DNA of 64,000 nt from Syntrophomonas sp. DTU019. Lineage in GTDB: Bacteria > Bacillota > Syntrophomonadia > Syntrophomonadales > Syntrophomonadaceae. A program made the translations under genes and the position numbers. The notes beneath the pieces were generated by a model. The model saw nothing but the letters and a program-made list of their open reading frames with translations, had not been told where the DNA came from and did not search any database. Location: positions 930,001 to 994,000 of the forward strand of contig CAJYDM010000001.1 in assembly GCA_913757435.1 (NCBI GenBank), given 5' to 3'. Each line of letters begins with the position of its first letter. Within the stretch, counting starts at the first letter, position 1. Of the stretch, positions 55,915 to 64,000 are shown piece by piece.

Positions 55915-57189
55915 ATGGCTCTTAACGCTGAACAAAAAATGGATGTTGCTCTTTTTCGTTTTGGCTTGATCGCTCCTTTGATCAATAATCAGATCGAGAA
56001 TCCGCGATCATATCTGGAGTCTATTTGCTCCAGGATTCATGACGTGCCTCACTATGGCCGTCGAGAGTATTCTGAACGGACGCTTTTGACTTGGGTGTCT
56101 GCATACCGTCAGGGCGGGCTTGATCGTCTTATGCCCTCAGAGCGAAAAGACAAAGGGTTATCCCGTACCATTAATACTCCCCTTGGTGAAAAGTTGATCG
56201 AGCTACGCCAAGAATACGCAGGCCTAAGTGTCCAGCTTTTTTATGACCAGATGCTAAAAGATGGTGTTGTCATGCGTCATGAAGCATCGTATCATTCTGT
56301 ATACCGTTTTCTTAAGCGACATGGCTTACATAAACCAGCCCCAGAATCCAAGGCGGCTCTCAAAGATCGGAAGAAGTTTGCCCATGATCAGGTCAACCGC
56401 CTTTGGCAGGGGGATATGATGGTGGGGCCTTATCTCTACATAGAAGGCAAGAAGAAGGCCTCCTACCTCTTCGCCTTTATTGATGATTGTTCCCGAATCA
56501 TACCCTATGCCTGTTTTGACACCAGTCAAAACTTCAATGCCATGAAGTCGGTCTTTGTGGAAGCTTTGATTCGTCGTGGCCTTCCTCAGGTGGTCTATTT
56601 GGATAACGCCAAGGTTTACCGGTCCAAAATGTTTCACGAGGCATGTGCCCGTCTGAAAATTACGGTTGCCCACGCCGAACCCTACGATGCAGCCAGCAAA
56701 GGCAAGATTGAACGGTTTTTCCGTACTGTTCGCAGCCGTTTTTTGCCCCTTTTGCCGACACCTTTAACCTCTCTTGAGGAACTGAACAGGGCTTTCTTTC
56801 TCTGGCTGGAACAGGATTACCATCGCAAAATACATTCGTCCCTTGATATGTGTCCTCTGGACAAGTATTTAAGCCAGTCGGCACAGGTTGAAATGGTCAA
56901 TGATCCAGACATGCTCAAACGCTTTTTCCTGAAGCAGGAGGAGCGCCGTGTCAACAATGATGCTACCATATCTCTTTTTGGTCATTACTTCGAGGTTCCT
57001 GCTCATCTTATCGGGCAAAAGATCCAGGTTCGTTTTAATCCCGACGACATTACCCAAGCCTGGATCAACAATGGCAATGAGGTATTAGAATTGATCCGCC
57101 CGGTGATCGCGGCTGACAACGCCATCATCAAGCGTAACCAGCATGCTCTCTCCTTTCGAGATGCCCAGCGCGTGAAGGAGGAATTTTAA
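55915..57189 (+). CDS. DDE transposase, rve/Mu-C type (TniA/TnsB-like)
   Basis: About 424 residues, start 55915 with GGAGG 7 bases upstream. N-terminal helix-turn-helix (SERTLLTWVSAYRQGGLDRL), integrase core with WQGDMMVG, VYLDNAKVYRSK and GKIERFFRT (Asp-Asp-Glu), and a Mu-type C-terminal beta domain. It catalyses strand transfer of the transposon. The ATPase gene begins directly after its stop. Confidence 0.9.
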   Translation: MALNAEQKMDVALFRFGLIAPLINNQIENPRSYLESICSRIHDVPHYGRREYSERTLLTWVSAYRQGGLDRLMPSERKDKGLSRTINTPLGEKLIELRQEYAGLSVQLFYDQMLKDGVVMRHEASYHSVYRFLKRHGLHKPAPESKAALKDRKKFAHDQVNRLWQGDMMVGPYLYIEGKKKASYLFAFIDDCSRIIPYACFDTSQNFNAMKSVFVEALIRRGLPQVVYLDNAKVYRSKMFHEACARLKITVAHAEPYDAASKGKIERFFRTVRSRFLPLLPTPLTSLEELNRAFFLWLEQDYHRKIHSSLDMCPLDKYLSQSAQVEMVNDPDMLKRFFLKQEERRVNNDATISLFGHYFEVPAHLIGQKIQVRFNPDDITQAWINNGNEVLELIRPVIAADNAIIKRNQHALSFRDAQRVKEEF

Positions 57190-57990
57190 ATGTACCGGGC
57201 TTTCTATTCGCTGTCCAGCCGACCATTTACCAAAGAGCTGACTCCTGCACAAATGTTTGCTTCGGCATCTTTTGAAGAATTAACTGCGCGGCTTCACTAT
57301 CTCAAGGACAATCGTGGCATTGGGCTTATCACCGGTGAGGCTGGATCGGGTAAGACTTCGGTTATTAGGGCTTTCGCAAGCGACCTGAATCCAGCACTTT
57401 TCAAGCTAGCCTATTTCCCGCTTTCCACGGTAACGGTAAATGACTTCTATCGTGGGCTTGCCTTTGCTTTGGATCTGACTCCAGCGTTTCGCAAAGTCGA
57501 CCTCTTTCAGCAAATCCAAGCCACTGTTTCCGAATTATATGCTGGCAAAAAGATTACCCCGGTAATTATTCTCGACGAACTCCAACTCGCTACTCCCAGC
57601 TTTCTAAGCGAATTACATCTGCTGTTTAATTTTGCGATGGACGCTCAAAATCCGTATATTCTGATTCTCTGCGGTATGCCCTTATTGTTGAACAAGCTGG
57701 CTCTGGCATACCAGCAACCGCTAAACCAGCGTATTATTCTTCGATACAAAATGCAGCCCCTTACCAGAGATGAGATCTCTGCTTATGTTGAACACCATAT
57801 GAAACTGGCCGGTGCCAACCATCCCATCTTCAGCTCTGCTGCAATTGAGGCGATTTCAGCTGCCAGTCGTGGCTGGCCTAGGCTTATCAACAATCTGGCT
57901 ACCAATAGCCTGGTGTACGGGTGCCAAAAAGGATTACCTATCATCGATGAGGAAGCTGTTCGCATGGCTGCTATTGAAACCGGACTCTGA
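57190..57990 (+). CDS. AAA+ ATPase of the transposon (TniB/ExeA-like)
   Basis: 266 residues. Walker A GEAGSGKT near residue 50, Walker B PVIILDELQ near 130, sensor region LILCGMPLLL. Homologous to TniB/IstB/TnsC-type targeting ATPases and to ExeA. It probably guides the transposase to its target and gives target immunity. Starts right after the transposase stop, so translationally coupled. Confidence 0.88.
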   Translation: MYRAFYSLSSRPFTKELTPAQMFASASFEELTARLHYLKDNRGIGLITGEAGSGKTSVIRAFASDLNPALFKLAYFPLSTVTVNDFYRGLAFALDLTPAFRKVDLFQQIQATVSELYAGKKITPVIILDELQLATPSFLSELHLLFNFAMDAQNPYILILCGMPLLLNKLALAYQQPLNQRIILRYKMQPLTRDEISAYVEHHMKLAGANHPIFSSAAIEAISAASRGWPRLINNLATNSLVYGCQKGLPIIDEEAVRMAAIETGL

Positions 57991-58893
57991 TGAATGAATC
58001 TGACTCTTTAAGTGCCAATGTGCAAATTAAGGGTTCTTGCATATTGGCACTTTCTTCTTCGCCCTTCTCGCGCACTTATATTCTGCAATCATCCAGGATA
58101 TTTAGCGTGCAAAGCTACAGTAAGGTACGCAGACGACTTTGTATGCTGTTTTGAATTTGAGGAAGACGCCCGAAGATTCTACGTCGCACTAGAGAAGAGA
58201 CTGGCGAAATTCAACCTCGAGCTGGCCGCTGACAAAAGCCAGATCATAGCATTCGGAAAGAAGGCGGAGGCAGAGGCTAAAGCAAACGGGCTGCCCAAAC
58301 CCGGGACTTTCGACTTTCTAGGTTTCACACACTATTGCGGAAAGAGCAGGCATGGTAAATTTCGTGTAAAGCGGAAAACCTGTCGCAAGAAATTCAAAAT
58401 TAGTGTAGCCAAGGCAAAGGAATGGATAAAGTCACATCGACACATTCCGGTGCCGGATATTATGGAGGTGCTGAAGAGGAAGCTGCAGGGCTACTATCAG
58501 TACTATGCAGTGACGGATAACAGCGACGCGCTCTATCGGTACAAGGAACAGATAGAGAGACTCCTATTCAAGTGGCTAAACCGACGAAGTCAGAGGAAGA
58601 GTTTTGGATGGGACAAATTCCAGAAAATGCTAAGAAAGTACCCACTACCAAGGCCAAAGATAGCTGTAAACATATTTGACATGAGGTGGGAAATCTCTAG
58701 CTGAGAAGGCAAATGATAATACGAAGAGCCGTATGCGTTAATAGCGCACGTACGGTTCTGTGAGGGGTAAGGGTACAATCGTATGGAAATTAAGTACGGT
58801 TGAGCTAGTGAGACACTGCCAACCGAAAGGGGCAGAAACCGAGTAGGCTCAACCTAACCTTAATCATCTGGCGAGAGGCCCTGCCTACTCGAC

Positions 58894-58914
58894 TTTAGTC
58901 GTGTCATTTTTTGA
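58894..58914 (+). repeat. Right half of the split REP-like hairpin
   Basis: TTTAGTCGTGTCATTTTTTG follows the intron end and pairs with TGACAC at 52361. Confidence 0.8.
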
Positions 58915-59080
58915 TTCACTCCAGAATCATACCAAGTAAATTGTAGTCAGCCGGAATAGGCTTAAAACACTGCTGCACCAGCTCAAATGACACCTGCAGG
59001 TTCTCGCGCGGTGTCGTTGAGTAAAGCAATAGACCCTTTATGTCTAAAAGTGGTAAAATGTGTAAAAGAGGAGGGGGAGT

Positions 59081-59848
59081 ATGGGGCGTCAGGCAAGAAG
59101 ATATGGCCAGACCGGAATATATCACTTAATGGTCCGGGGTATTAATCGCACCGAGATTTTTGGCGACGATAAAGATCGCCTACAGTACATAAATACCCTC
59201 GCTAGCATTAAAAACGAGGAGTCTGTCAGCCTGCTGGGCTACTGCTTGATGCCAAACCATGTCCACCTGTTGGGCAAAGACAATAACAATACCATATCAA
59301 AATTCATGCACCGCCTAAATATTCGTTACTCTCGCCATTTTAACGCCAGATACGAACGTGTGGGCCACCTTTTCCAAAACCGATTTAAAAGTGAAGCTAT
59401 CGACGATGATGCTTATCTGATGACAGTCCTCCGATATATCCATCTTAATCCGGTAAAAGCGGGCATATCAGCACAGCCTGACTACTATCGCTGGAGCAGC
59501 TGCCGGGTGTATTATGGAAGTAAGGATGTCATGCCTGGCTTAACTGATACCGAATTCATTCTGAGCCTTTATTCAGATCATCTGGAAACCGCTCGAGAGG
59601 CAATTCGTCAGGCTACTATGATGGATAGCTGCGAAACGTGTCAGGAGTATGAAGAGAAGCTGACCGATACCCAGGCCTTTGCAGCCATCAAAAAGGTGCT
59701 CCATAACCGGGATGTGCATACGCTGACCAGCTTGCCCCGGGGAGAGCGCAATGCCGCCCTGCAGCAGATAAAAAGTATCCGCGGTTTAAGCATTAGGCAG
59801 ATAGCACGCCTAACCGGTGTAACATTCAATATTGTAAAAAGAGCTTGA
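59081..59848 (+). CDS. rayT: REP-associated tyrosine transposase (RAYT, Y1/IS200-like)
   Basis: 255 residues. Y1 transposase motifs: HLMVRGINR, the metal-binding MPNHVHLL, and YIHLNPVKA with the catalytic Tyr region FRLNIRYSR-like/TVLRYIHLN. A C-terminal helix-turn-helix (GLSIRQIARLTGV) is typical of the clostridial type. It is not flanked by IS ends but by REP-like hairpins of the TGACAC type, as expected for RAYTs that act on REP sequences. GGAGGGGG precedes the ATG. Confidence 0.9.
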   Translation: MGRQARRYGQTGIYHLMVRGINRTEIFGDDKDRLQYINTLASIKNEESVSLLGYCLMPNHVHLLGKDNNNTISKFMHRLNIRYSRHFNARYERVGHLFQNRFKSEAIDDDAYLMTVLRYIHLNPVKAGISAQPDYYRWSSCRVYYGSKDVMPGLTDTEFILSLYSDHLETAREAIRQATMMDSCETCQEYEEKLTDTQAFAAIKKVLHNRDVHTLTSLPRGERNAALQQIKSIRGLSIRQIARLTGVTFNIVKRA

Positions 59849-59923
59849 TATAGATGTGCCGACCCTATGGCTGGCTGTAATTTTAGACTTGCCGGGAATA
59901 ATATGCCCGGGAGGCATATGGGT

Positions 59924-60157
59924 ATGAAAAAGCTTGAACTGCAGAAAAGGTATAGGCACCTTTATAATACACCGCGGGGAAAAATGTGCTGGTGGAGGTT
60001 CGGGCCAGGCCTAAAACCTTTGTCAGACAGCCGGCAGGAAGATGATACCTCGGATTCATCCCGAGTAATCAGCACATCATGCCGGTTAGGTAGCCCTAAT
60101 ATTCAGCTAGATAGTCTACAACTTCGGGGGAAGCGGGGATATGGCTTTAGAAATTGA
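59924..60157 (+). CDS. Doubtful small protein overlapping the dinB start
   Basis: 77 codons starting MKKLELQKRYRHLYNTPRGK, with GGGAGG 9 bases upstream; it overlaps the first 17 bases of dinB. The second half is Ser/Arg-rich and has little protein character. No family recognised; may be non-coding leader. Confidence 0.25.
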   Translation: MKKLELQKRYRHLYNTPRGKMCWWRFGPGLKPLSDSRQEDDTSDSSRVISTSCRLGSPNIQLDSLQLRGKRGYGFRN

Positions 60158-61343
60158 TCGTTCTCTACATATAATTCACTGTGATCTGGACGCTTTTTAT
60201 GCTGCAGTGGAGCAGAATGACGATCCCACTCTGCGGGGCAAACCGGTTATTGTTGGTGGATCGGCTGAGTCCCGCGGGGTTGTCTCAACCTGCTCCTATG
60301 AAGCCAGGAGTTTCGGGGTGCGATCAGCAATGCCCATAACCAGGGCGAGACGCTTGTGCCCACAGGGGGTCTATCTTCCTGTGCGTATGCAGCGCTACCT
60401 GGAGGTATCCCAGCAGGTTTTTGCCATTCTCTCCGATTACACCCCCCTCATGGAACCGCTATCCATTGATGAAGCCATTCTCGATGTCAGCGGGACACAA
60501 AACCTCTTTGGCACCCCGGAGGAAATCGGGCGTGAGATCAAAAGCCGGGTCCGAAGTGAGCTGGGCCTGACCATATCGGTAGGCATTTCGTATAATATGT
60601 TCCTGGCCAAACTGGCTTCAGAGCTGGACAAACCCGATGGGATGTTCATCATTCCCTATGATCAGGCTATGCAGATCTTGAGGCCGCTGCCGGTCACGCG
60701 CCTATGGGGGGTGGGTGACAAAGCCCGCCAGACCCTGGAACGTATGGGGCTCAAGACCATCGGCGATATACAGGACCTGCCGCCAGGCTGGCTGGCAGAA
60801 CGTCTGGGCACCAGCGGACAGCTTTATTGGGATTTGGCCCACGGCAATGATAAGCGCCAGGTGGATACCAACGAGGAGCGCAAATCCCTGGGTCGGGAGA
60901 TAACCTTTCCCGAGGATGTCAGCGACATGCCTATGCTGCAAAACACCCTGGCCGCTTTTTCCGCCGAATTGTGCCGCAAGCTGCGCCGTGACAAGCTCTA
61001 TTGTTCTACCATAACCTTGAAACTACGTTACAATACCTTTAAAACCATCACCCGCAGCCAGACCATCGCCCCAACTCATGCCGATTTGGTAATAGCTCAA
61101 GTAGCTGATGATTTACTGCAGAAGAACTATCAGGGAAATCCCTCCTTGCGCCTGATAGGCCTCAGTCTGGGGAAGCTCTCAGCAGCGCCGGATGTGCAAC
61201 AAGGTGATCTTTTTGGGGAAGCTGGAAAATATGCCGAGGTGGATATGCTCATGGATCAGATCTGCCAGCGCTTTGGCTCCAGGGTCATACAGCGCGGCAA
61301 TCAACTCCATAAGCCAGGCCAAGTTAACCGGCAAAGCACATGA
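60141..61343 (+). CDS. dinB: DNA polymerase IV (Y-family)
   Basis: 400 residues. Catalytic acidic residues in CDLDAFYAAVE (14-24) and LSIDEAILDVS, the hinge region RLWGVGDKA, little-finger domain, and a clamp-binding motif QQGDLF near residue 353. Error-prone synthesis past damaged bases. No SOS box is seen directly upstream. The last 57 bases are inside the 273-bp target duplication of IS copy 2. Confidence 0.96.
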   Translation: MALEIDRSLHIIHCDLDAFYAAVEQNDDPTLRGKPVIVGGSAESRGVVSTCSYEARSFGVRSAMPITRARRLCPQGVYLPVRMQRYLEVSQQVFAILSDYTPLMEPLSIDEAILDVSGTQNLFGTPEEIGREIKSRVRSELGLTISVGISYNMFLAKLASELDKPDGMFIIPYDQAMQILRPLPVTRLWGVGDKARQTLERMGLKTIGDIQDLPPGWLAERLGTSGQLYWDLAHGNDKRQVDTNEERKSLGREITFPEDVSDMPMLQNTLAAFSAELCRKLRRDKLYCSTITLKLRYNTFKTITRSQTIAPTHADLVIAQVADDLLQKNYQGNPSLRLIGLSLGKLSAAPDVQQGDLFGEAGKYAEVDMLMDQICQRFGSRVIQRGNQLHKPGQVNRQST

Positions 61344-61559
61344 TCGGTAAATCAATTAAATTACTCAAAACGATTCGGGTTTGGACTGAGTTGTGGAAGA
61401 TGGTTTTAATCCCTTTAGATCGTTGTAATTTTTGTAACCCAATGGCTAGATGGTAACCATCTCGGCATAGTGATACCGAAATGAATTAGAAAATGACACA
61501 ACGAAAGCGTCCCCCTGTGTCATTATTGTGTTGGCATTTCTGTTCGCTTGTATTATAAT
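61287..61559 (+). repeat. Left 273-bp target duplication of IS copy 2
   Basis: Repeated at 63509-63781. It holds the dinB 3' end, a REP-like hairpin (61494-61522) and a promoter (TTGGCA, 17 bases, TATAAT) that ends exactly at the IS edge. Confidence 0.92.
61494..61522. repeat. REP-like hairpin (copy also at 63716-63744)
   Basis: TGACACA and TGTGTCA enclose ACGAAAGCGTCCCCC. It is the reverse orientation of the cobT hairpin with one base change. It follows dinB and is repeated in the right IS duplication. Confidence 0.8.
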
Positions 61560-63508
61560 CCCGTCTTTGACACTTAGTGAAGAGAAAAAAGCTCGTAAAC
61601 TCCTAAAACAAGGGGGTTGCGAGCTTTTCACGTGTTAGTAAAAAGTGAGTACTATTTGTCTAAGACTTAGTAGCTTTAAAAATTTTTTTCATCTGTCGCA
61701 TGGGGAGAATCTGGTAGTCAGTACGGAAGCCAAACACATCATGAAGATTATCCGTGAAGTCCGTTCTCATATAGGTGGGGACGAAACCCTCCCCTTTGAC
61801 CTCATAGAAATTCATGTCACGCAGCCCCTGAACGATCTCACTGCAGGTGTATTGCTCACCTAACGTCTTCTTCAAGAGTCGGTAGATCACCAGCGCGATA
61901 AAACATATAATAAAATGCGCCATTATCCTGTCATCGCGGCTAAGGTATACCGGTCTAGCCTTAAACTCGCTTTTCATGATCCTGAAGCACTCCTCAATCT
62001 GCCAGCGCCTCCTATTTACCGCAAGGATAGCAGCGGCGTCGCCGTCAAGGTTAGTGCAAACCGCGTAGAAACCATCAAAAGCCTCCTCTTTCTGGATGAC
62101 AGAGTTATCGATTTCATATACCGCCTTGCTGGCAACCTCACCCTCAGGGGTAATGCTGGTTTTCTTGATAAAACGTTTGTAGTCGTTTTGGTTCACCTTC
62201 GTAAGTTTCCCCAAATTCGTGTTAAGGACTTTGCGAGCACGCTCAATTTGGGCGTTCCTGACCTTGCGTTGATAATCTTGGTACTTGAGCGAAAAAGACA
62301 CAATAAGCTTCTGCTCCAGCCCATCCTCCACAATCCAACGCTCCTTGTAAAAAGTCTTTTCCATGTCTTTGTTTTCATCAAGCTTGTCCAGACTGTATAC
62401 GGAGGTATCGCCCGGGAGGCGCCAGCCCTCAGGGCTTAATGCCCATTCTCTTAGGTGTTTCTTCAGCTTCTTGACCGACTGCGTAGTGATGAAAGCTCGC
62501 TCGCCCTGGTTGTTGAATTGACGGTTACTATTGGAAGCGAGCCCTGCATCGGTGCAGACGATGAACTTGGAGCAGTTAAAGTCAGACAGTATTTTCTTCT
62601 CCAGCGGTTTTAGCGTCAGTTGCTCGTTAGTATTGCCTTTGCCAATATATACGGCTAAAGGCACCCCATCCCCATCCATGAAAAGCCCCATCTGGACAAT
62701 GGGGTTAGGGCGGTGCTCTTTGGAGTAGCCGTATTGCTTGATGCCTGACTCCTGCTCAATTTCGAAGAAGTAATTGGTGCAGTCATAGTACAGCACCCGC
62801 GTGTTCCGCTCTGACACAGCCAGGCTGTTGGAATAAAGAGACGCCTGGATAGAGTCAGCCTCTTTGGCAATTATCTCCAACGCACGGTAGATTTGGTGGA
62901 GATCAAACGATGGCTGTTCTATGAACCTTGAGGAAAGTTGGAATGTAGAAAGCTTAGAGGAAGGGTAGATAATCCTGGCGTAGATAAGTCTGGATAGGAT
63001 GGAGTCCAGGTCGTAAGAAAACTTGTACTTCTTAGAGATAGCTCTGCACATTTTATCAAGCTTCAGTTCGTGATATATCTTCTGCAAAAAGAGGTATCCG
63101 CCGTTGAATAAGCGCTGCTGGCCTTTATCAATAGTCTTGATCGGGGAATACTTAACTAGGACATCGCGTTTGTTAAGCTTTTCCTCCTCGTTAAGCTTGG
63201 CAATATACTCCTTGGCCCACTCGATCGGGTCTTGCCCGCCCAATTTTTTCTTAAGTTCATCATATGTACCAAGCTTTTCAACAATCTTGGAAGAATGAAC
63301 GCCATTGACATAGGTGGACTTTATGACATAAAGCGAAGCAGCATTTTTTGACCTAGAGATTTTTAGCCGCATAGAAAACACCTCCCATCCCCTATATTAT
63401 GACACATTACTCAAAAGTACTCAACACAAAAGTGTAACAATTGACAAAAAATTTAGCCCTTTTCGGGCTTCTCTAACCTTTTTCTACTATTCAACTGTCA
63501 AAGACCCG
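61560..63508 (-). mobile_element. IS1634-like insertion sequence, copy 2 (1949 bp)
   Basis: Same length, ends and gene as the copy at 32774-34722, with only a handful of base changes (for example near the transposase start and right end). Flanked by a 273-bp direct duplication, far longer than the 52 bp of copy 1. Confidence 0.94.
61660..63372 (-). CDS. IS1634-family transposase, second copy
   Basis: Translates to the same protein as the copy at 32874-34586 (570 residues from ATG 63372). All domain features are the same. The identity indicates recent transposition or gene conversion. Confidence 0.93.
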   Translation of the reverse strand: MRLKISRSKNAASLYVIKSTYVNGVHSSKIVEKLGTYDELKKKLGGQDPIEWAKEYIAKLNEEEKLNKRDVLVKYSPIKTIDKGQQRLFNGGYLFLQKIYHELKLDKMCRAISKKYKFSYDLDSILSRLIYARIIYPSSKLSTFQLSSRFIEQPSFDLHQIYRALEIIAKEADSIQASLYSNSLAVSERNTRVLYYDCTNYFFEIEQESGIKQYGYSKEHRPNPIVQMGLFMDGDGVPLAVYIGKGNTNEQLTLKPLEKKILSDFNCSKFIVCTDAGLASNSNRQFNNQGERAFITTQSVKKLKKHLREWALSPEGWRLPGDTSVYSLDKLDENKDMEKTFYKERWIVEDGLEQKLIVSFSLKYQDYQRKVRNAQIERARKVLNTNLGKLTKVNQNDYKRFIKKTSITPEGEVASKAVYEIDNSVIQKEEAFDGFYAVCTNLDGDAAAILAVNRRRWQIEECFRIMKSEFKARPVYLSRDDRIMAHFIICFIALVIYRLLKKTLGEQYTCSEIVQGLRDMNFYEVKGEGFVPTYMRTDFTDNLHDVFGFRTDYQILPMRQMKKIFKATKS

Positions 63509-63781
63509 ATACAGCGCGGCAATCAACTCCATAAGCCAGGCCAAGTTAACCGGCAAAGCACATGATCGGTAAATCAATTAAATTACTCAAAACGATTCGG
63601 GTTTGGACTGAGTTGTGGAAGATGGTTTTAATCCCTTTAGATCGTTGTAATTTTTGTAACCCAATGGCTAGATGGTAACCATCTCGGCATAGTGATACCG
63701 AAATGAATTAGAAAATGACACAACGAAAGCGTCCCCCTGTGTCATTATTGTGTTGGCATTTCTGTTCGCTTGTATTATAAT
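63509..63781 (+). repeat. Right 273-bp target duplication of IS copy 2, carrying a promoter
   Basis: Second copy of the duplication. The promoter TTGGCA (63753-63758), spacer 17, TATAAT (63776-63781) ends at the duplication edge and faces the following cobalamin riboswitch. Confidence 0.9.
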
Positions 63782-63799
63782 GATTGCAACTCAAAAGTT

Positions 63800-63960
63800 G
63801 AAGCTACTGGTCCCGCAAGGGATAAAGGGAATCAGGTTAAAGGCCTGAGCGGTCCCGCCACTGTAACCAGTACGAACCACACATTAGCCACTGAGCAATC
63901 GGGAAGGGGTGTGGGGAGGATGACCTGGGAGCCAGTAAACCTGCCAATAGCTTGCGCAAC
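63800..63960 (+). promoter_or_regulatory. Second cobalamin riboswitch
   Basis: Aptamer with GGGAATCAGGTTAAAGGCCT, B12 box GCCACTGTAA, AGCCACTGAGCAATCGGGAAGG and GCCAGTAAACCTGCC. The controlled gene lies beyond the window. An inverted ACCCCGA/GGGTCGGTTT at 63964-63983 may be the start of the expression platform. Confidence 0.93.
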
Positions 63961-64000
63961 AGAACCCCGAGGAAGGGTCGGTTTGCACAGTGTGGTTAGC

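Larger units (their letters stand above)
53616..58119 (+). mobile_element. TniA/TniB-like (Mu/Tn7 superfamily) transposon inside ltrA
   Basis: 6-bp target duplication GTAAGG (53610-53615 and 58120-58125). Ends TGTCGCCTTGCACGCAAAAT and, inverted, TGTAGCTTTGCACGCTAAAT. Further TTGCA-type repeats lie inside both ends, like multiple transposase sites. Genes: a DUF6431 protein (interrupted), an rve-type transposase and an AAA+ ATPase. It is interrupted by an IS256-family element at 53778-55283. Confidence 0.88.
52872..58704 (+). pseudogene. ltrA: Group II intron reverse transcriptase/maturase, split by a transposon
   Basis: The N-terminal 248 codons are 52872-53615 (GTG start behind AGGAGA) with RT motifs RRVRIPKPGTDKTRPLGIPA, FSYGFRPKRSAH and EGTPQGGVISPIL. 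The remaining 192 codons run from 58126, beginning with YADD of the catalytic motif, and hold the maturase X domain. The frame is restored (440 residues) if the transposon and one 6-bp duplication are removed. No endonuclease domain, fitting class C. Inactive as it stands. Confidence 0.92.
52377..58893 (+). mobile_element. Group IIC intron, interrupted by a transposon
   Basis: The 5' end reads GAGCGACCGAGC (variant of GUGYG), with a domain I arrangement like other IIC introns. Domain V is at about 58721-58766 (GAGCCGTATGCG ... GCACGTACGGTTCTGTGAGG). Domain VI ends with a bulged A in CCTACTCGAC, placing the 3' end at 58893. Without the inserted transposon and its 6-bp duplication it is about 2.0 kb. 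The target is a terminator-like hairpin, as known for class C introns. The 5' end is inferred from the restored REP. Confidence 0.88.

Overview
The window looks like chromosomal DNA of a strictly anaerobic, spore-lineage Firmicute (Clostridia), most like a syntrophic fatty-acid or amino-acid oxidiser of the Syntrophomonas type. This is inferred from the gene set: class III ribonucleotide reductase, a split-P glycine cleavage system, a membrane heterodisulfide-reductase-like Fe-S oxidoreductase, Na+-decarboxylase subunits, an NAD-linked selenocysteine formate dehydrogenase with a formate channel, and an [FeFe]-hydrogenase-like sensor protein. Ribosome binding sites are strong GGAGG types. No species can be named from the sequence alone.

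Layout. 1-1.3 kb: end of nrdD, then nrdG. 1.5-7.0 kb (minus): gcvT-gcvH-gcvPA-gcvPB, a 54-bp tandem repeat and a metallo-hydrolase. 7.3-10.9 kb: a small unknown protein, the Fe-S oxidoreductase and an unknown membrane protein. 11.1-18.6 kb: a genomic island inserted at the 3' end of a tRNA-Thr gene, carrying a type III restriction-modification system and a frameshifted AlbA-domain gene. 18.9-22.8 kb: MFS exporter, a biotin carrier protein and membrane subunits of a Na+-pumping decarboxylase. 24.2-27.5 kb (minus): ecfT-ecfA-bioY behind a BirA operator, plus birA, which has a frameshift. 27.9-29.4 kb: LysE-type exporter and a small membrane protein.

29.6-32.7 kb holds the most unusual locus: an [FeFe]-hydrogenase-like domain fused to a PAS/sigma-54 activator. 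It has a sigma-54 promoter before the gene, and after it a second sigma-54 promoter that appears to make a roughly 105-nt small RNA ending at a strong terminator. Two ACAATTGTG sites upstream of the second promoter could be activator sites.

32.7-45.3 kb: first copy of an IS1634-like insertion sequence, a GreA/GreB-like protein, glutamate dehydrogenase, the selenium genes yedE-yedF, then (minus) the nuoE/nuoF-like, selenocysteine fdhA and focA genes, a lipoprotein and a cold-shock protein. 45.5-52.2 kb: RND efflux pair, DUF2284 protein, cobalamin riboswitch and cobT. 52.3-58.9 kb: nested mobile elements. A REP-like hairpin is split by a group IIC intron, the intron reverse transcriptase gene is split at its YADD codons by a TniA/TniB-like transposon, and a gene of that transposon is split by an IS256-family element. 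59-64 kb: REP-associated transposase, dinB, a second copy of the IS1634-like element and a second cobalamin riboswitch running to the window end.

How it fits together: selenium uptake genes sit beside a selenoprotein formate dehydrogenase and its formate channel. Biotin uptake, ligation and a biotinyl carrier for the Na+ decarboxylase are close together. B12 riboswitches control cobT and an unseen downstream operon. The hydrogenase-like activator could let the cell sense H2 or redox state, which would suit a syntroph, but that is inference.
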